A stretch of 64,000 bases of DNA from Bacteroides sp. 51 (GTDB lineage: Bacteria > Bacteroidota > Bacteroidia > Bacteroidales > Bacteroidaceae), in NCBI RefSeq assembly GCF_010500965.1, contig NZ_QVMI01000032.1, positions 28,764 to 92,763 on the forward strand, in the 5' to 3' direction. The position numbers and the translations under genes are program-made. The notes under the pieces are model-generated. The model was not told the origin of the DNA. It saw only the letters and a program-made list of their open reading frames with translations, and made no database searches. Positions 50,519 through 58,929 of this stretch are shown here, one piece after another. How positions within the stretch are numbered: position 1 is the first letter of the stretch; each line of letters begins with the position of its first letter.

Positions 50519-52168
50519 ATGGATCGTATGTTTTGTTTTCAATGTCAGGAGGCAGCCGGCGGAAAAGGCTGTACTGTAAAGGGAGTCTGTGGCAAAGAGC
50601 CGGAAACGGCGCATCTGATGGACCTGTTGGTTTATGTGGTTCGTGGTATGTCGGGCGTAAATGAAACGCTGAGAACCAAGGGGTTGGCAAGTAAAGAAGC
50701 CAGCTGGCAAATACTTGACGCATTGTTCTGTACCATTACCAATGCCAATTTTGATGATGATGCTATTCGCGAACGGATAACCCGGGCTTTATCTGTTAAG
50801 GCCCGGTTGGTTGGTATAGCAAAGGCGAATAATATTTCGCTACCTGCATTGGATGAGATCTACTTTGAGGCCTTTCCCACTCAATATCATGCATCTGGAA
50901 GCACGGTTGGCGTATTGAATGAGGCCAATGAAGACATACGTTCGCTCAAACAACTGATAACGTATGGAGTTAAAGGAGCCGCCGCTTATGCCGAACATGC
51001 TCTGAATCTGGGCTTTGAAGATGAGGATATTTATCAGATGATTGAAAACGCATTGATGGAGATTAGCCGGAAAGATATTGATGCAGCTCATTTAACAGCG
51101 CTGGCATTAAACGTTGGAGAGTGTGGAGTTAAAGCTATGGCTTTGCTGGACAAGGCAAATACATCGGCTTATGGGCATCCGGAGATTACAAAAGTAAATA
51201 TTGGTGTGGGTAAGAATCCCGGTATTCTGGTAAGCGGGCACGATCTGAAAGACTTCGAGGAGCTACTTATACAAACCGAAGGTACAGGGGTAGATGTGTA
51301 TACACACAGTGAGATGCTTCCGGCCAATTACTATCCGGCTTTTAAGAAATACCCTCATTTTATTGGCAATTATGGTAATGCATGGTGGAAACAACATGAA
51401 GAATTCGAACACTTTAATGGCGTATTCCTGTTTACGACCAATTGCATTGTGCCCCCGTCAAAGTCCAGCACCTATGCCGATCGCATCTATACCACCGGCT
51501 CTTCCGGATTGCCGGGCGCAACGCATATTCCTGCCCGTGGTGACGGAAAGCCCAAAGACTTCTCCGCCCTGATAGCTCATGCCCGGAAATGCGCGCCACC
51601 TCAGGCCATTGAAGAAGGAGAAATCATTGGCGGATTTGCTCACAACCAAGTGTTGGCTTTGGCCGATAAAGTGGTGGAAGCCGTAAAATCCGGAGCCATC
51701 AGGAAGTTTGTTGTTATGGCAGGTTGCGACGGTCGCATGAAAACCCGCTCCTATTATACCGACTTTGCCGAAGCACTGCCCGGCGACTCGGTAATCCTCA
51801 CAGCCGGATGTGCCAAATACCGATATAATAAACTTCCTCTGGGCGATATCGGAGGTATTCCCCGTGTCCTGGATGCCGGACAATGCAATGATAGCTACTC
51901 GCTGGTCGTTATTGCTTTGGCCCTGAAAGATGCTTTCGGACTGAAAGATATTAATGAACTACCCATTGTTTATAACATAGCCTGGTACGAACAAAAAGCA
52001 GTCATTGTATTACTTGCTTTACTCAGCCTTGGGGTTAAAAACATCCATCTGGGACCGACCTTGCCCGCCTTCCTATCAGCAAATGTAACTAAGGTCTTGG
52101 TAGAGAACTTTGGCATTGGAGGTATTTCTACGGTTGAAGATGATATGAGAGATTGGATGGGTGCATAA
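50519..52168 (+). CDS. hcp: Hydroxylamine reductase / hybrid cluster protein
   Basis: 549 aa. The N-terminal cluster cysteines are Cys6, Cys9, Cys18 and Cys24 ([20 protein letters not shown]), the class I/II spacing. Ligands of the hybrid Fe-S-O cluster are seen in [50 protein letters not shown] and [11 protein letters not shown]. It reduces hydroxylamine, and in several bacteria NO, and so protects against nitrosative stress. A palindromic operator and -7 box upstream suggest control by a CRP/FNR-type NO sensor. It appears monocistronic, with a hairpin after the stop. Confidence 0.96.
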   Translation: MDRMFCFQCQEAAGGKGCTVKGVCGKEPETAHLMDLLVYVVRGMSGVNETLRTKGLASKEASWQILDALFCTITNANFDDDAIRERITRALSVKARLVGIAKANNISLPALDEIYFEAFPTQYHASGSTVGVLNEANEDIRSLKQLITYGVKGAAAYAEHALNLGFEDEDIYQMIENALMEISRKDIDAAHLTALALNVGECGVKAMALLDKANTSAYGHPEITKVNIGVGKNPGILVSGHDLKDFEELLIQTEGTGVDVYTHSEMLPANYYPAFKKYPHFIGNYGNAWWKQHEEFEHFNGVFLFTTNCIVPPSKSSTYADRIYTTGSSGLPGATHIPARGDGKPKDFSALIAHARKCAPPQAIEEGEIIGGFAHNQVLALADKVVEAVKSGAIRKFVVMAGCDGRMKTRSYYTDFAEALPGDSVILTAGCAKYRYNKLPLGDIGGIPRVLDAGQCNDSYSLVVIALALKDAFGLKDINELPIVYNIAWYEQKAVIVLLALLSLGVKNIHLGPTLPAFLSANVTKVLVENFGIGGISTVEDDMRDWMGA

Positions 52169-52176
52169 TCAAACTT

Positions 52177-52212
52177 CTCTCCTTTAAGATACTTTTCTTG
52201 CTTAGGGGAGAG
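52177..52212 (+). terminator. Hairpin after hcp
   Basis: CTCTCCTTTAAG (52177-52188) pairs with CTTAGGGGAGAG (52201-52212) with G-T pairs and a T-rich loop. The following bases are ACGTTTGT, so the U run is weak. Confidence 0.55.
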
Positions 52213-52375
52213 ACGTTTGTATCATCAAGGTGATTACAGATAGTAAACGAATAAAGTTAGCAAATTAAGCAACGAAATGCTGAAATAGTTAAATCCAGGC
52301 ATAAACTTTCTCTTTTTCCCGTTTTTTAATTCTTGATTAATTATCCTGTTAACCTCTCTGTTAAGTAGTCGCATT

Positions 52376-52383
52376 TACTTTTG
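52376..52383 (+). promoter_or_regulatory. -7 box for the GH43 gene
   Basis: TACTTTTG, full TAnnTTTG match, 27 bp before the GH43 ATG. Confidence 0.5.
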
Positions 52384-52409
52384 TCCTTATACTAATTAAA
52401 AACGAAATT

Positions 52410-53351
52410 ATGAAAAGGACACTATTTGCTTTTATTGTGATTTGCACGACAGGATTGTGCTTTGCTCAGGAGAATCCGTTCGTCAGGCATATTTATACCG
52501 CCGACCCTTCGGCTCATGTTTGGGAAGATGGTCGGTTATATGTTTATCCTTCACACGATATAGACCCGCCTAAAGGTTGCGATCGGATGGATAGATACCA
52601 TGTGTTCTCTACCGACGATATGGTAAATTGGACGGATCACGGCGAAATTCTCAATTCAAGTCAGGTGCCCTGGGGTAGGCCCGAAGGTGGTTTTATGTGG
52701 GCACCCGATTGTGCGTACAGGAATGGAACCTATTATTTCTATTTCCCTCATCCAAGCGGTACCGAATGGAATAAAACCTGGAAAGTAGGCATTGCAACCA
52801 GCAAAAAGCCGGCAAGCGATTTTGAAGTGCAAGGCTATCTGAATCTGGGAGAAGACAACTTTGCCATGATCGATCCTTGCGTATTCGTTGACGATGACGG
52901 CCAGGCGTATTTTTATTATGGCGGAGGAGCCCGCTGCGCAGGTGCCAGACTAAAAGATAATATGGTAGAACTTGCCGAACCTCTGACTTTTATGGAGGGT
53001 TTGAAAGATTTCCATGAAGCCACATGGGTATTCAAAAGAAATGGTACATACTATCTCACTTATGCCGACAACAACCGCGAAGATGGAAAAGGCGCCAATC
53101 GTTTGAATTACGCTACGAGCAAAAATCCACTTGGCCCCTGGACGTATCAGGGTATTTATCTGGAACCTACAGGTTGTGACACCAGTCATGGTTCAGTAGT
53201 GGAGTATAAAGGCCAATGGTATGCTTTCTATCACAATAGTGTATTGTCCGGCAGGGGAAACCTACGTTCTATTTGCGTAGACAAATTGTATTTCAATGCT
53301 GATGGAACGATACAAAAGGTGGTTCAGACAGGGAAATTATATAAGAAGTAA
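52410..53351 (+). CDS. Glycoside hydrolase family 43 enzyme
   Basis: 313 aa with signal peptide MKRTLFAFIVICTTGLCFAQ. The five-bladed propeller of GH43 shows the catalytic base Asp in YTADPSAHVWEDGRLY near residue 32, the pKa-modulating Asp in AMIDPCVFVDDDGQAYF near 154, and the acid Glu in DFHEATWVFKRNGTYYL near 202. GSVVEYKGQWYAFYHNS is the usual near-C-terminal block. Alpha-L-arabinofuranosidase or beta-xylosidase activity is the family norm. It lies outside the SusCD operon, but an arabinose-type link with GH127 is possible. No lipobox, so soluble periplasmic or secreted. Confidence 0.9.
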   Translation: MKRTLFAFIVICTTGLCFAQENPFVRHIYTADPSAHVWEDGRLYVYPSHDIDPPKGCDRMDRYHVFSTDDMVNWTDHGEILNSSQVPWGRPEGGFMWAPDCAYRNGTYYFYFPHPSGTEWNKTWKVGIATSKKPASDFEVQGYLNLGEDNFAMIDPCVFVDDDGQAYFYYGGGARCAGARLKDNMVELAEPLTFMEGLKDFHEATWVFKRNGTYYLTYADNNREDGKGANRLNYATSKNPLGPWTYQGIYLEPTGCDTSHGSVVEYKGQWYAFYHNSVLSGRGNLRSICVDKLYFNADGTIQKVVQTGKLYKK

Positions 53352-53385
53352 TATTCTTTCAGAGAATACACAGAAAGCCATTTTC

Positions 53386-53409
53386 GGGCGGTTCGCGAAC
53401 CGCCCCTAC
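53386..53409. repeat. Dispersed palindrome copy between GH43 and HD gene
   Basis: GGGCGGTTCGCGAACCGCCC followed by CTAC, starting 34 bp after the GH43 stop and ending 7 bp before the convergent HD gene stop. The left flank (GAATACACAGAAAGCCATTT) matches the spacer of the 26391-26470 pair. Confidence 0.88.
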
Positions 53410-53416
53410 GGAGTGT

Positions 53417-54082
53417 CTATAATAGTGCATTTCCATTGATCGCTAGTTTGAATTTTAGTTCAAAGAAATCTGCGGCCTTGCGGCAGAGCAACATACGTTC
53501 GAGGAAAATCTCGAAGTATTCCATTACCGGGCAAATCTCCGTGTCAATCGTTAGATGAAGCGTAATGGTTTTCTCTTCTTTCTTTAGTTTTACAATCGCC
53601 TGTTCTACGGCATAATTAACGCGGTCGTGAATATCTGTGTAAATGGTTGCCTGATTACGTACCCGGCTGCGCCGTACATCCGTTTTATCAGCAAGAATAA
53701 GCGCTGCTGCTACCGCATTCACCGGATATGCCGTGGCTTCGTCATGATTTCCAATGGCTGTGATAACTGCTGCCGTATCTTTAGCGTCCATTCCCATCTT
53801 ATCTAATAAACGGAAAGCCATGATAGCCCCGCTTTGCGCATGGTCTACCCGGTTGACTACATTGCCGATATCGTGCATAAAAGCGGCAATCCTGGCCAGT
53901 TCTATCTCATGCGGATCATACTCAAGTTCACTCAATATGTCTCCGGCTACTTCTGCACACTTAGTGCAATGTGCAAAACTATGTTCGGTATATCCTAATG
54001 CTTCAAGCGAGGCATCGGCCTGTTTAATATATGTTCTGACTTCCTGTGAATGCTTAATGTCTGCAAATGTGATTCTTTTCAT
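53417..54082 (-). CDS. HD-domain phosphohydrolase
   Basis: 221 aa from ATG 54082 (MKRITFADIKHSQEVRTYIK); ten more upstream codons are open but less likely. HD-domain metal ligands appear as SFAHCTKCAEVAGDIL, IAAFMHDIGNVVNRVDHAQS (the HD pair) and ALILADKTDVRRSR. Family members cleave nucleotides or phosphate esters; the substrate is not predictable. Monocistronic, divergent from queH. Confidence 0.85.
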   Translation of the reverse strand: MKRITFADIKHSQEVRTYIKQADASLEALGYTEHSFAHCTKCAEVAGDILSELEYDPHEIELARIAAFMHDIGNVVNRVDHAQSGAIMAFRLLDKMGMDAKDTAAVITAIGNHDEATAYPVNAVAAALILADKTDVRRSRVRNQATIYTDIHDRVNYAVEQAIVKLKKEEKTITLHLTIDTEICPVMEYFEIFLERMLLCRKAADFFELKFKLAINGNALL

Positions 54083-54262
54083 TGGTCTGATCTTATTTTT
54101 AATCTGCATCAAAGATAAAGAGAAATTTTAAGTTTTTATTAAGTCCCCAAGCCCGACTCTACTGTAATTGTTAAACTGATACCCGCAGAAAGCTCAACCT
54201 ATGCCAATAAAAAGATAGTTGACCAGACTGTGCATGATCATAGATTTACATAAAAGAATGTG

Positions 54263-54270
54263 TATCTTTG
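54263..54270 (+). promoter_or_regulatory. -7 box for queH
   Basis: TATCTTTG, full consensus match, 39 bp before the queH ATG. Confidence 0.5.
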
Positions 54271-54308
54271 CATGATTATGATTCCGGGATAAGGATTAAA
54301 GATTTGAT

Positions 54309-54848
54309 ATGGAAAAAGTATTGTTACATTGTTGTTGTGCTCCCTGTTCGGCACCCATTATTGAATGGATGTTGAACAATGATATTGTTCCTACTTTATT
54401 CTATTTCAACCCCAATATCTATCCCGCCGAAGAGTACCTGATTCGCAAAGAGGAGTGCATAAAATACGCTCTCTCACAGGGAGTTAGTTTTGTAGATGGC
54501 GACTATGACCATGAATACTGGTTAACTAAAGTTGCCGGATTGGAAGACCAACCCGAGAGAGGGTCACGTTGCTTCCAGTGTTTTAAGATACGATTGGAGG
54601 CAACCGCTCTTTTGGCCTCCGAAATGGGTTTCGCTAAAATCACTACCACACTCGCAGGATCGCGTTGGAAAAGCTTTGCACAAATTGTAGAAGCCGGAAA
54701 TTGGGCCGCTTCACGAGTGGATGGCATTCAGTTTTGGGAGAAAGACTGGAAGAAAGGCGGACTCACCGAACGCCGGAAAGTGCTGTTGCAGGAAAATGGC
54801 TTCTATAATCAACAGTATTGCGGTTGCGAGTTTAGTATAAGAAAATAG
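54309..54848 (+). CDS. queH: Epoxyqueuosine reductase QueH
   Basis: 179 aa. N-terminal VLLHCCCAPCSAPIIEWM carries the adjacent cysteines of the QueH (formerly DUF208) Fe-S site, completed by GSRCFQCFKIRLEATA near residue 100. The C-terminus has QYCGCEFSIRK. YFNPNIYPAEEYLIRKEE and LAGSRWKSFAQI are further family blocks. It performs the last step of queuosine tRNA modification, a non-homologous replacement of QueG. Monocistronic. A four-word repeat array starts about 50 bp after the stop. Confidence 0.93.
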   Translation: MEKVLLHCCCAPCSAPIIEWMLNNDIVPTLFYFNPNIYPAEEYLIRKEECIKYALSQGVSFVDGDYDHEYWLTKVAGLEDQPERGSRCFQCFKIRLEATALLASEMGFAKITTTLAGSRWKSFAQIVEAGNWAASRVDGIQFWEKDWKKGGLTERRKVLLQENGFYNQQYCGCEFSIRK

Positions 54849-54896
54849 TATCTTATAAACCTATATTAGCCACATGCGCAACAGGATCAACCTTAA

Positions 54897-54984
54897 ATAC
54901 ACCCGGGTGTATTCCTCCGAAAGACCCGGGTGTATGGGTATGAAAGACCCGGGTCTAATTGTGCAAAACACCCGGGTCTTTCGG
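54897..54984. repeat. Second four-word ACCCGGGT array with 23-bp period
   Basis: ACCCGGGT at 54901, 54924, 54947 and 54970, exactly 23 bp apart, each flanked as A(C/G)-word-(C/G)T. CCGAAAGACCCGGGTGT (54917-54933) and ACACCCGGGTCTTTCGG (54968-54984) form a perfect 17-bp inverted repeat. It sits between the convergent queH and response regulator genes. The spacers differ from those at 24470. The rest of the gap, 54985-55251, shows nothing recognised. Confidence 0.9.
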
Positions 54985-55251
54985 GACTCTTTGGACTTTC
55001 AACTGACTCCCTTTCCTATAGTATTCCGGAAGCAATCCTTACCATTGACAAACGATTGATAGTTGCATGCACGAACACAGTTAACATCGTATTCACCCGC
55101 ACCTCTTAATATCATTCAATGATACTTGTGATATTAGGATGTTACTTCTACATGTAAATTATGTAAAATATAACTCTGATAATCAACAGCTTAATGCGCC
55201 AATGTGACTAATGATACTTTTTTTGTGGAAATCCGTTTTGAGATACATCCT

Positions 55252-55989
55252 TCACACCCTCTCCTCAAACACCTTTATCAACGCATCCTTATAAATCCCT
55301 CCAATAGGCAATTTCTTATCCAAAATATGAAGCGTATTCTTGTCTATCAATTCAATACACCTGATCGATACAATATAAGACTTATGTATCCTTACAAACT
55401 GAGAAGAAGGCAATTTCTCTTCCAGATCTTTCAGTGAATACAGTGTTGTAATCTTCTGCTTTGTGGTATGAAAAGTAACATACTCCCGCTGCCCCTCAAC
55501 ATACAACAAGCTATCGTAGCTTATGTTATATAGCTTATATCCGCTTTTCACAACAATGCTGCTCTCATGGGCTTTTTCCGGAAGCGGCTCTTCTCTATCA
55601 ACCACCTGCTGCTGGACTTTATTCTCACCTTTTCTTCCTACCACCTTATTTATAGCCTGTAGAAAACGGGGAAATGCAATTGGTTTCAACAGATAGTCTG
55701 CTACATCCAACTCATAACTCTCAACTGCATATTCCGAATAAGCAGTCGTGAAAATAACCGTTGGCGGATTCTTAAGGCTCCGTGTGAATTCCAGTCCTGT
55801 AATCTCGGGCATTTGAATATCAGACAACATGATGTCGACTTTCTCCTTTCGTAAAACATCCATTGCTTCAAATACATTTGCCGCTGTTCCTACCTGTTCA
55901 AGAAAAGGTAATTTAGAAACATACTCCGACAATAATTTGCGGGCATGGTATTCATCATCAAGTATAAGAACTTTAAATGTCTCGGTCAT
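55252..55989 (-). CDS. LytTR-family response regulator
   Basis: 245 aa. Receiver domain: VLILDDEYHARKLL acidic pocket, phospho-acceptor Asp in DIMLSDIQMPEITG near residue 57, Lys in DYLLKPIAFPRFLQ near 108. LytTR DNA-binding domain at about 145-243 (VKSGYKLYNISYDSLLYVEG, QFVRIHKSYIVSIRCIELID). It acts with the histidine kinase encoded 19 bp upstream. The divergent RND efflux operon is a possible target, by position only. Confidence 0.95.
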   Translation of the reverse strand: MTETFKVLILDDEYHARKLLSEYVSKLPFLEQVGTAANVFEAMDVLRKEKVDIMLSDIQMPEITGLEFTRSLKNPPTVIFTTAYSEYAVESYELDVADYLLKPIAFPRFLQAINKVVGRKGENKVQQQVVDREEPLPEKAHESSIVVKSGYKLYNISYDSLLYVEGQREYVTFHTTKQKITTLYSLKDLEEKLPSSQFVRIHKSYIVSIRCIELIDKNTLHILDKKLPIGGIYKDALIKVFEERV

Positions 55990-56008
55990 GATCTCTACTT
56001 TGATAGAT

Positions 56009-57043
56009 TTATAAATTGATAGATAATTCTACTTTAAATGAATCCGGATTATCAGTAATTTCCAGCAGATAATCATTCTCATAATAAAGTTCCAGTCTCT
56101 TTTTTACATTTTCAATACCTATACCCACTTTGGTTGATTCGGCTTTGTTCTTAATAAGCGGTTGACTGTTTTCAGAAACGAAATGTATTCCTTTCTCTGC
56201 GACCTCCAATAAGATATGTATGTAGCTATTCTTATCTACTTCGAGAGGCGTATGCTTAAAACAGTTTTCTACCAAGGGTTGCAAAAGCATCGGAGGCACG
56301 GATATATACGAATTATCTTCTACTTTATAGGTAAATGTTATATTCTTATCGTTCTCGAAGCGGAGTTTCTGGAAATCAATAAAGTTTTCGATATAATCAA
56401 TTTCCTTTGATAGTGGGGTCAGTTCTGTTTCGCAATCCTCCATGACATAGCGCATCATATGTGCCAGCTTTAATACATATCCCGAAGTGTACTGATCTTT
56501 GAAATAGATCATCGAGTAGATGTTATTCAATGCATTGAATATAAAATGTGAGTTGATCTGCGACTTTAAAACCCGTGCTTCCAGCATCTTCTTTTCCGAC
56601 AGTAATTCAGCTTTTAACCTCGCATCTTCTGTTGTTCTTCTATAAAAGAAGATAATGCTGGATATGGTATACGTTAATATAAAAAGAGTAGCATACCGCG
56701 AAATGGAGAAGATATGTTTAAATTCGAGGTCCAGATCAATGCCAAGGCAATCAAAGAAATATAATTCGAAACGGGAGCAGACATTCGCAAATAGTACCAC
56801 CAATATAACAGAACAAATAAAATACCATATCTTTCTGCCCCTTATCAATAGCTTGGGGATCAGTATTTTATGAGTTGTATAATACACAATCAACATACAA
56901 ACAAAATTCAGTGTCCCTACTTTAAGCGACCACTCTACGCTTATCCAAAGGTTCTGTATAAAGCCTACCAGGTAAATGCTCGTCCAGACAAGTATGGTTT
57001 GGCAACTGGCCGATGAACGTATATAATTAAAAATCTTACTCAT
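56009..57043 (-). CDS. LytS/YehU-type sensor histidine kinase
   Basis: 344 aa. Four hydrophobic segments in residues 1-145 (ILVWTSIYLVGFIQNLWISV, IWYFICSVILVVLFANV, TLFILTYTISSIIFFY). His-kinase domain PF06580-type with the phospho-acceptor His in LKSQINSHFIFNALNNIYSM and an HATPase_c-like region (VPPMLLQPLVENCFKH, KVGIGIENVKKRLELYY). No separate input domain, so the membrane part probably senses the signal. It starts divergently from the small ORF and efflux operon. Confidence 0.94.
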   Translation of the reverse strand: MSKIFNYIRSSASCQTILVWTSIYLVGFIQNLWISVEWSLKVGTLNFVCMLIVYYTTHKILIPKLLIRGRKIWYFICSVILVVLFANVCSRFELYFFDCLGIDLDLEFKHIFSISRYATLFILTYTISSIIFFYRRTTEDARLKAELLSEKKMLEARVLKSQINSHFIFNALNNIYSMIYFKDQYTSGYVLKLAHMMRYVMEDCETELTPLSKEIDYIENFIDFQKLRFENDKNITFTYKVEDNSYISVPPMLLQPLVENCFKHTPLEVDKNSYIHILLEVAEKGIHFVSENSQPLIKNKAESTKVGIGIENVKKRLELYYENDYLLEITDNPDSFKVELSINL

Positions 57044-57324
57044 TGAATATAAAACTAAATGAAATCTGATTTAAATGTAGTAATAATCAGGATATAAAAA
57101 CAAATTAATTCAATCAAATCCCCAGCATTCGCAACCAATTTAATTGTAGCTTCAACCAAAGTGTATTCCTGGCTATTCTTTCCAATTTAAATGGTTCGTT
57201 GTCCATTCATAAACCGTTCGTACAGATAGTTCTTGCGTTCATTGAATTAGTTTTGAAGTGTTGCGGAATTTCTCGTACTTCGCTTTCGAAACCTAGGGCA
57301 AGAGCAGGAATGTTAGGTTCTCTT

Positions 57325-57408
57325 TTAACCGCAGAGTTACGCAGATTAACGCGGAGTTTTAAACTCTAATTTGTGCCTCTGCGTTAATCTGCGTAACTCT
57401 GCGGTTAA
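57325..57408. repeat. 28-bp perfect inverted repeat
   Basis: The arm at 57325-57352 (begins TTAACCGCAGAGTTACGCAG) is the exact reverse complement of 57381-57408, loop 28 nt. It could be a MITE-like or REP-type unit. It sits 97 bp upstream of the 48-aa ORF and between the two-component and efflux genes. The rest of 57044-57504 shows no feature. Confidence 0.88.
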
Positions 57409-57504
57409 TTAAAATGAAAAGGTATAACGGATAATTTAAGACCTCGCCCCCTTTAAAATATTCTGAAAGTTGAATCGTCTACTTAAATAGATAACGCATT
57501 TGAA

Positions 57505-57651
57505 ATGATTTATAAGATGATGAACGAAAAAAACAAAACCGGATTGTACTCACAGGAAGTGAAAGCAGCCAACAGCGAATCTATGATGACAGCAGTTATT
57601 GCAGTAGTTATAACTCTACTGTCTTTTTTAGCTACTTATTTAAATCTATAG
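57505..57651 (+). CDS. Small membrane protein upstream of the efflux operon, 48 aa
   Basis: 48 codons ending in TAG at 57651; the start could be 57517 or 57520 (MNEKNKTGLYSQEVKAANSE). A polar N-terminus is followed by one membrane segment MMTAVIAVVITLLSFLATYL. It ends 30 bp before the membrane fusion protein gene. Single-span peptides of this size associate with RND pumps in other bacteria (AcrZ is the known case), but there is no sequence match to claim, so the role is inferred from position. Confidence 0.5.
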   Translation: MIYKMMNEKNKTGLYSQEVKAANSESMMTAVIAVVITLLSFLATYLNL

Positions 57652-57681
57652 TTAGTTAGTAATAAGCATACTTAATACTTA

Positions 57682-58818
57682 ATGATAATGAAAATGAAGA
57701 TGTTTTTGGGTGGGGTAATTGCCCTGTTGGGATTTGCCTCATGTGGTAATAGTAATCAGGTTAATCAGAAGATGGAGGTTGCCGAATATCCGGTAATGAC
57801 AATGGCCAGACAAGAGGCGAATATGCAAACCGTATATCCTGCAACAATCAAAGGACAGGAAGATATTGAAGTAAAACCCCGTGTAGATGGCTATATAGAA
57901 GCTATATTCGTAGATGAAGGCTCTGCTGTAAAAGCCGGTCAGGCATTATTCAAGATCAACTCTCCTTCTTCCGAACAATCTCTTACTTCTGCACAGGCTG
58001 CCGTGAATAGTGAAAAAGCACGGGTGAATACAGCACAGGTAGATGTAGCACGTTATCGCCCGTTGGCCGAGAAAGGAATTGTGAGTGAAGTGCAACTGCT
58101 GACGTATGAAAATGCTTACGAAACAGCATTGGCCTCTCTGCAACAAGCCGAAGCTACGCTGAAGAATGCAAAGGCTACGATGAGTTGGACAACCGTAACC
58201 AGTCCTGTAGATGGAGTTGTGGGTTCAATACCCTATCGTACTGGTAGTTTGGTAAATAGTGCCAACACATTGACCACCATAGCCAATACAGGCAATGTGT
58301 ACGCTTACTTCTCATTGAATGAGCGAAAGCTGATGGATTTTATGGATGGTGTAGAAGGATCATCGCAATCTGAAAAAATAAAGAATATGCCTCCTGTTAC
58401 TTTAATTCTCGCAGATGGTTCGCAATATGAAGAAACCGGCAGAATAGAAACCATAACCGGAACCGTAGATATAACCACCGGTACTGCAAACTTCCGTGCC
58501 GAGTTCTCTAATAAATCGGGCAAACTGAGAAGTGGAACAAGTGGAAAGATTATCATTCCTAAAGTTCTTGACGATGTGTTTGTAATACCTCAGAAAGCTA
58601 CATTCGCACAACAGGATAAAGTTTTGGTCTTTAAACTGGAAGGCGATACCGTAAAACAACAGATTATATCCGTTCAAACCATGCCAAACGGACAAGATTA
58701 TGCCGTAACAGGCGGACTGTCGGACAGAGACAAAATTGTGACCGACGGTGTGGCAACACTCCGGAACGGAATGAAGATATCAATAAAATCAGACCTGGAC
58801 CTTACTGCTTCTAATTAA
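57682..58818 (+). CDS. RND efflux periplasmic adaptor (AcrA/HlyD-type lipoprotein)
   Basis: 378 aa. Lipobox FASC near residue 20. The biotinyl-lipoyl region reads DIEVKPRVDGYIEAIFVDEG and SAVKAGQALFKI, followed by a coiled-coil hairpin (EKARVNTAQVDVARYRPLAE ... LQQAEATLKNAKATMS), the second lipoyl half (VTSPVDGVVGSIPYRTGSLV) and a beta-barrel. It bridges the inner membrane pump and the outer membrane channel encoded next. The 111-bp gap to the pump gene holds a hairpin. Regulation by the divergent two-component system is possible. Confidence 0.94.
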   Translation: MIMKMKMFLGGVIALLGFASCGNSNQVNQKMEVAEYPVMTMARQEANMQTVYPATIKGQEDIEVKPRVDGYIEAIFVDEGSAVKAGQALFKINSPSSEQSLTSAQAAVNSEKARVNTAQVDVARYRPLAEKGIVSEVQLLTYENAYETALASLQQAEATLKNAKATMSWTTVTSPVDGVVGSIPYRTGSLVNSANTLTTIANTGNVYAYFSLNERKLMDFMDGVEGSSQSEKIKNMPPVTLILADGSQYEETGRIETITGTVDITTGTANFRAEFSNKSGKLRSGTSGKIIIPKVLDDVFVIPQKATFAQQDKVLVFKLEGDTVKQQIISVQTMPNGQDYAVTGGLSDRDKIVTDGVATLRNGMKISIKSDLDLTASN

Positions 58819-58852
58819 GCTCAACAATTAACTTTCATTTGTGTGTGTTTCA

Positions 58853-58894
58853 AAAGATCCTCCTATGCCCAAAAGGCGTAGGGGAAGGATCTTT
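58853..58894 (+). terminator. Hairpin between adaptor and pump genes
   Basis: AAAGATCC (58853-58860) pairs with GGATCTTT (58887-58894), and CCTATGCC/GGCGTAGG extends the stem. The last bases include TTT but no long run. It may lower the expression of the pump relative to the adaptor. Confidence 0.55.
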
Positions 58895-58929
58895 ATGCAC
58901 TATTTGCATCCATTTTAAAACAAGAAAAC

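Noticed and set aside
54874-55059. 61-codon plus-strand ORF across the ACCCGGGT array
   Set aside because: It reads through the repeat words and has no protein-like features.
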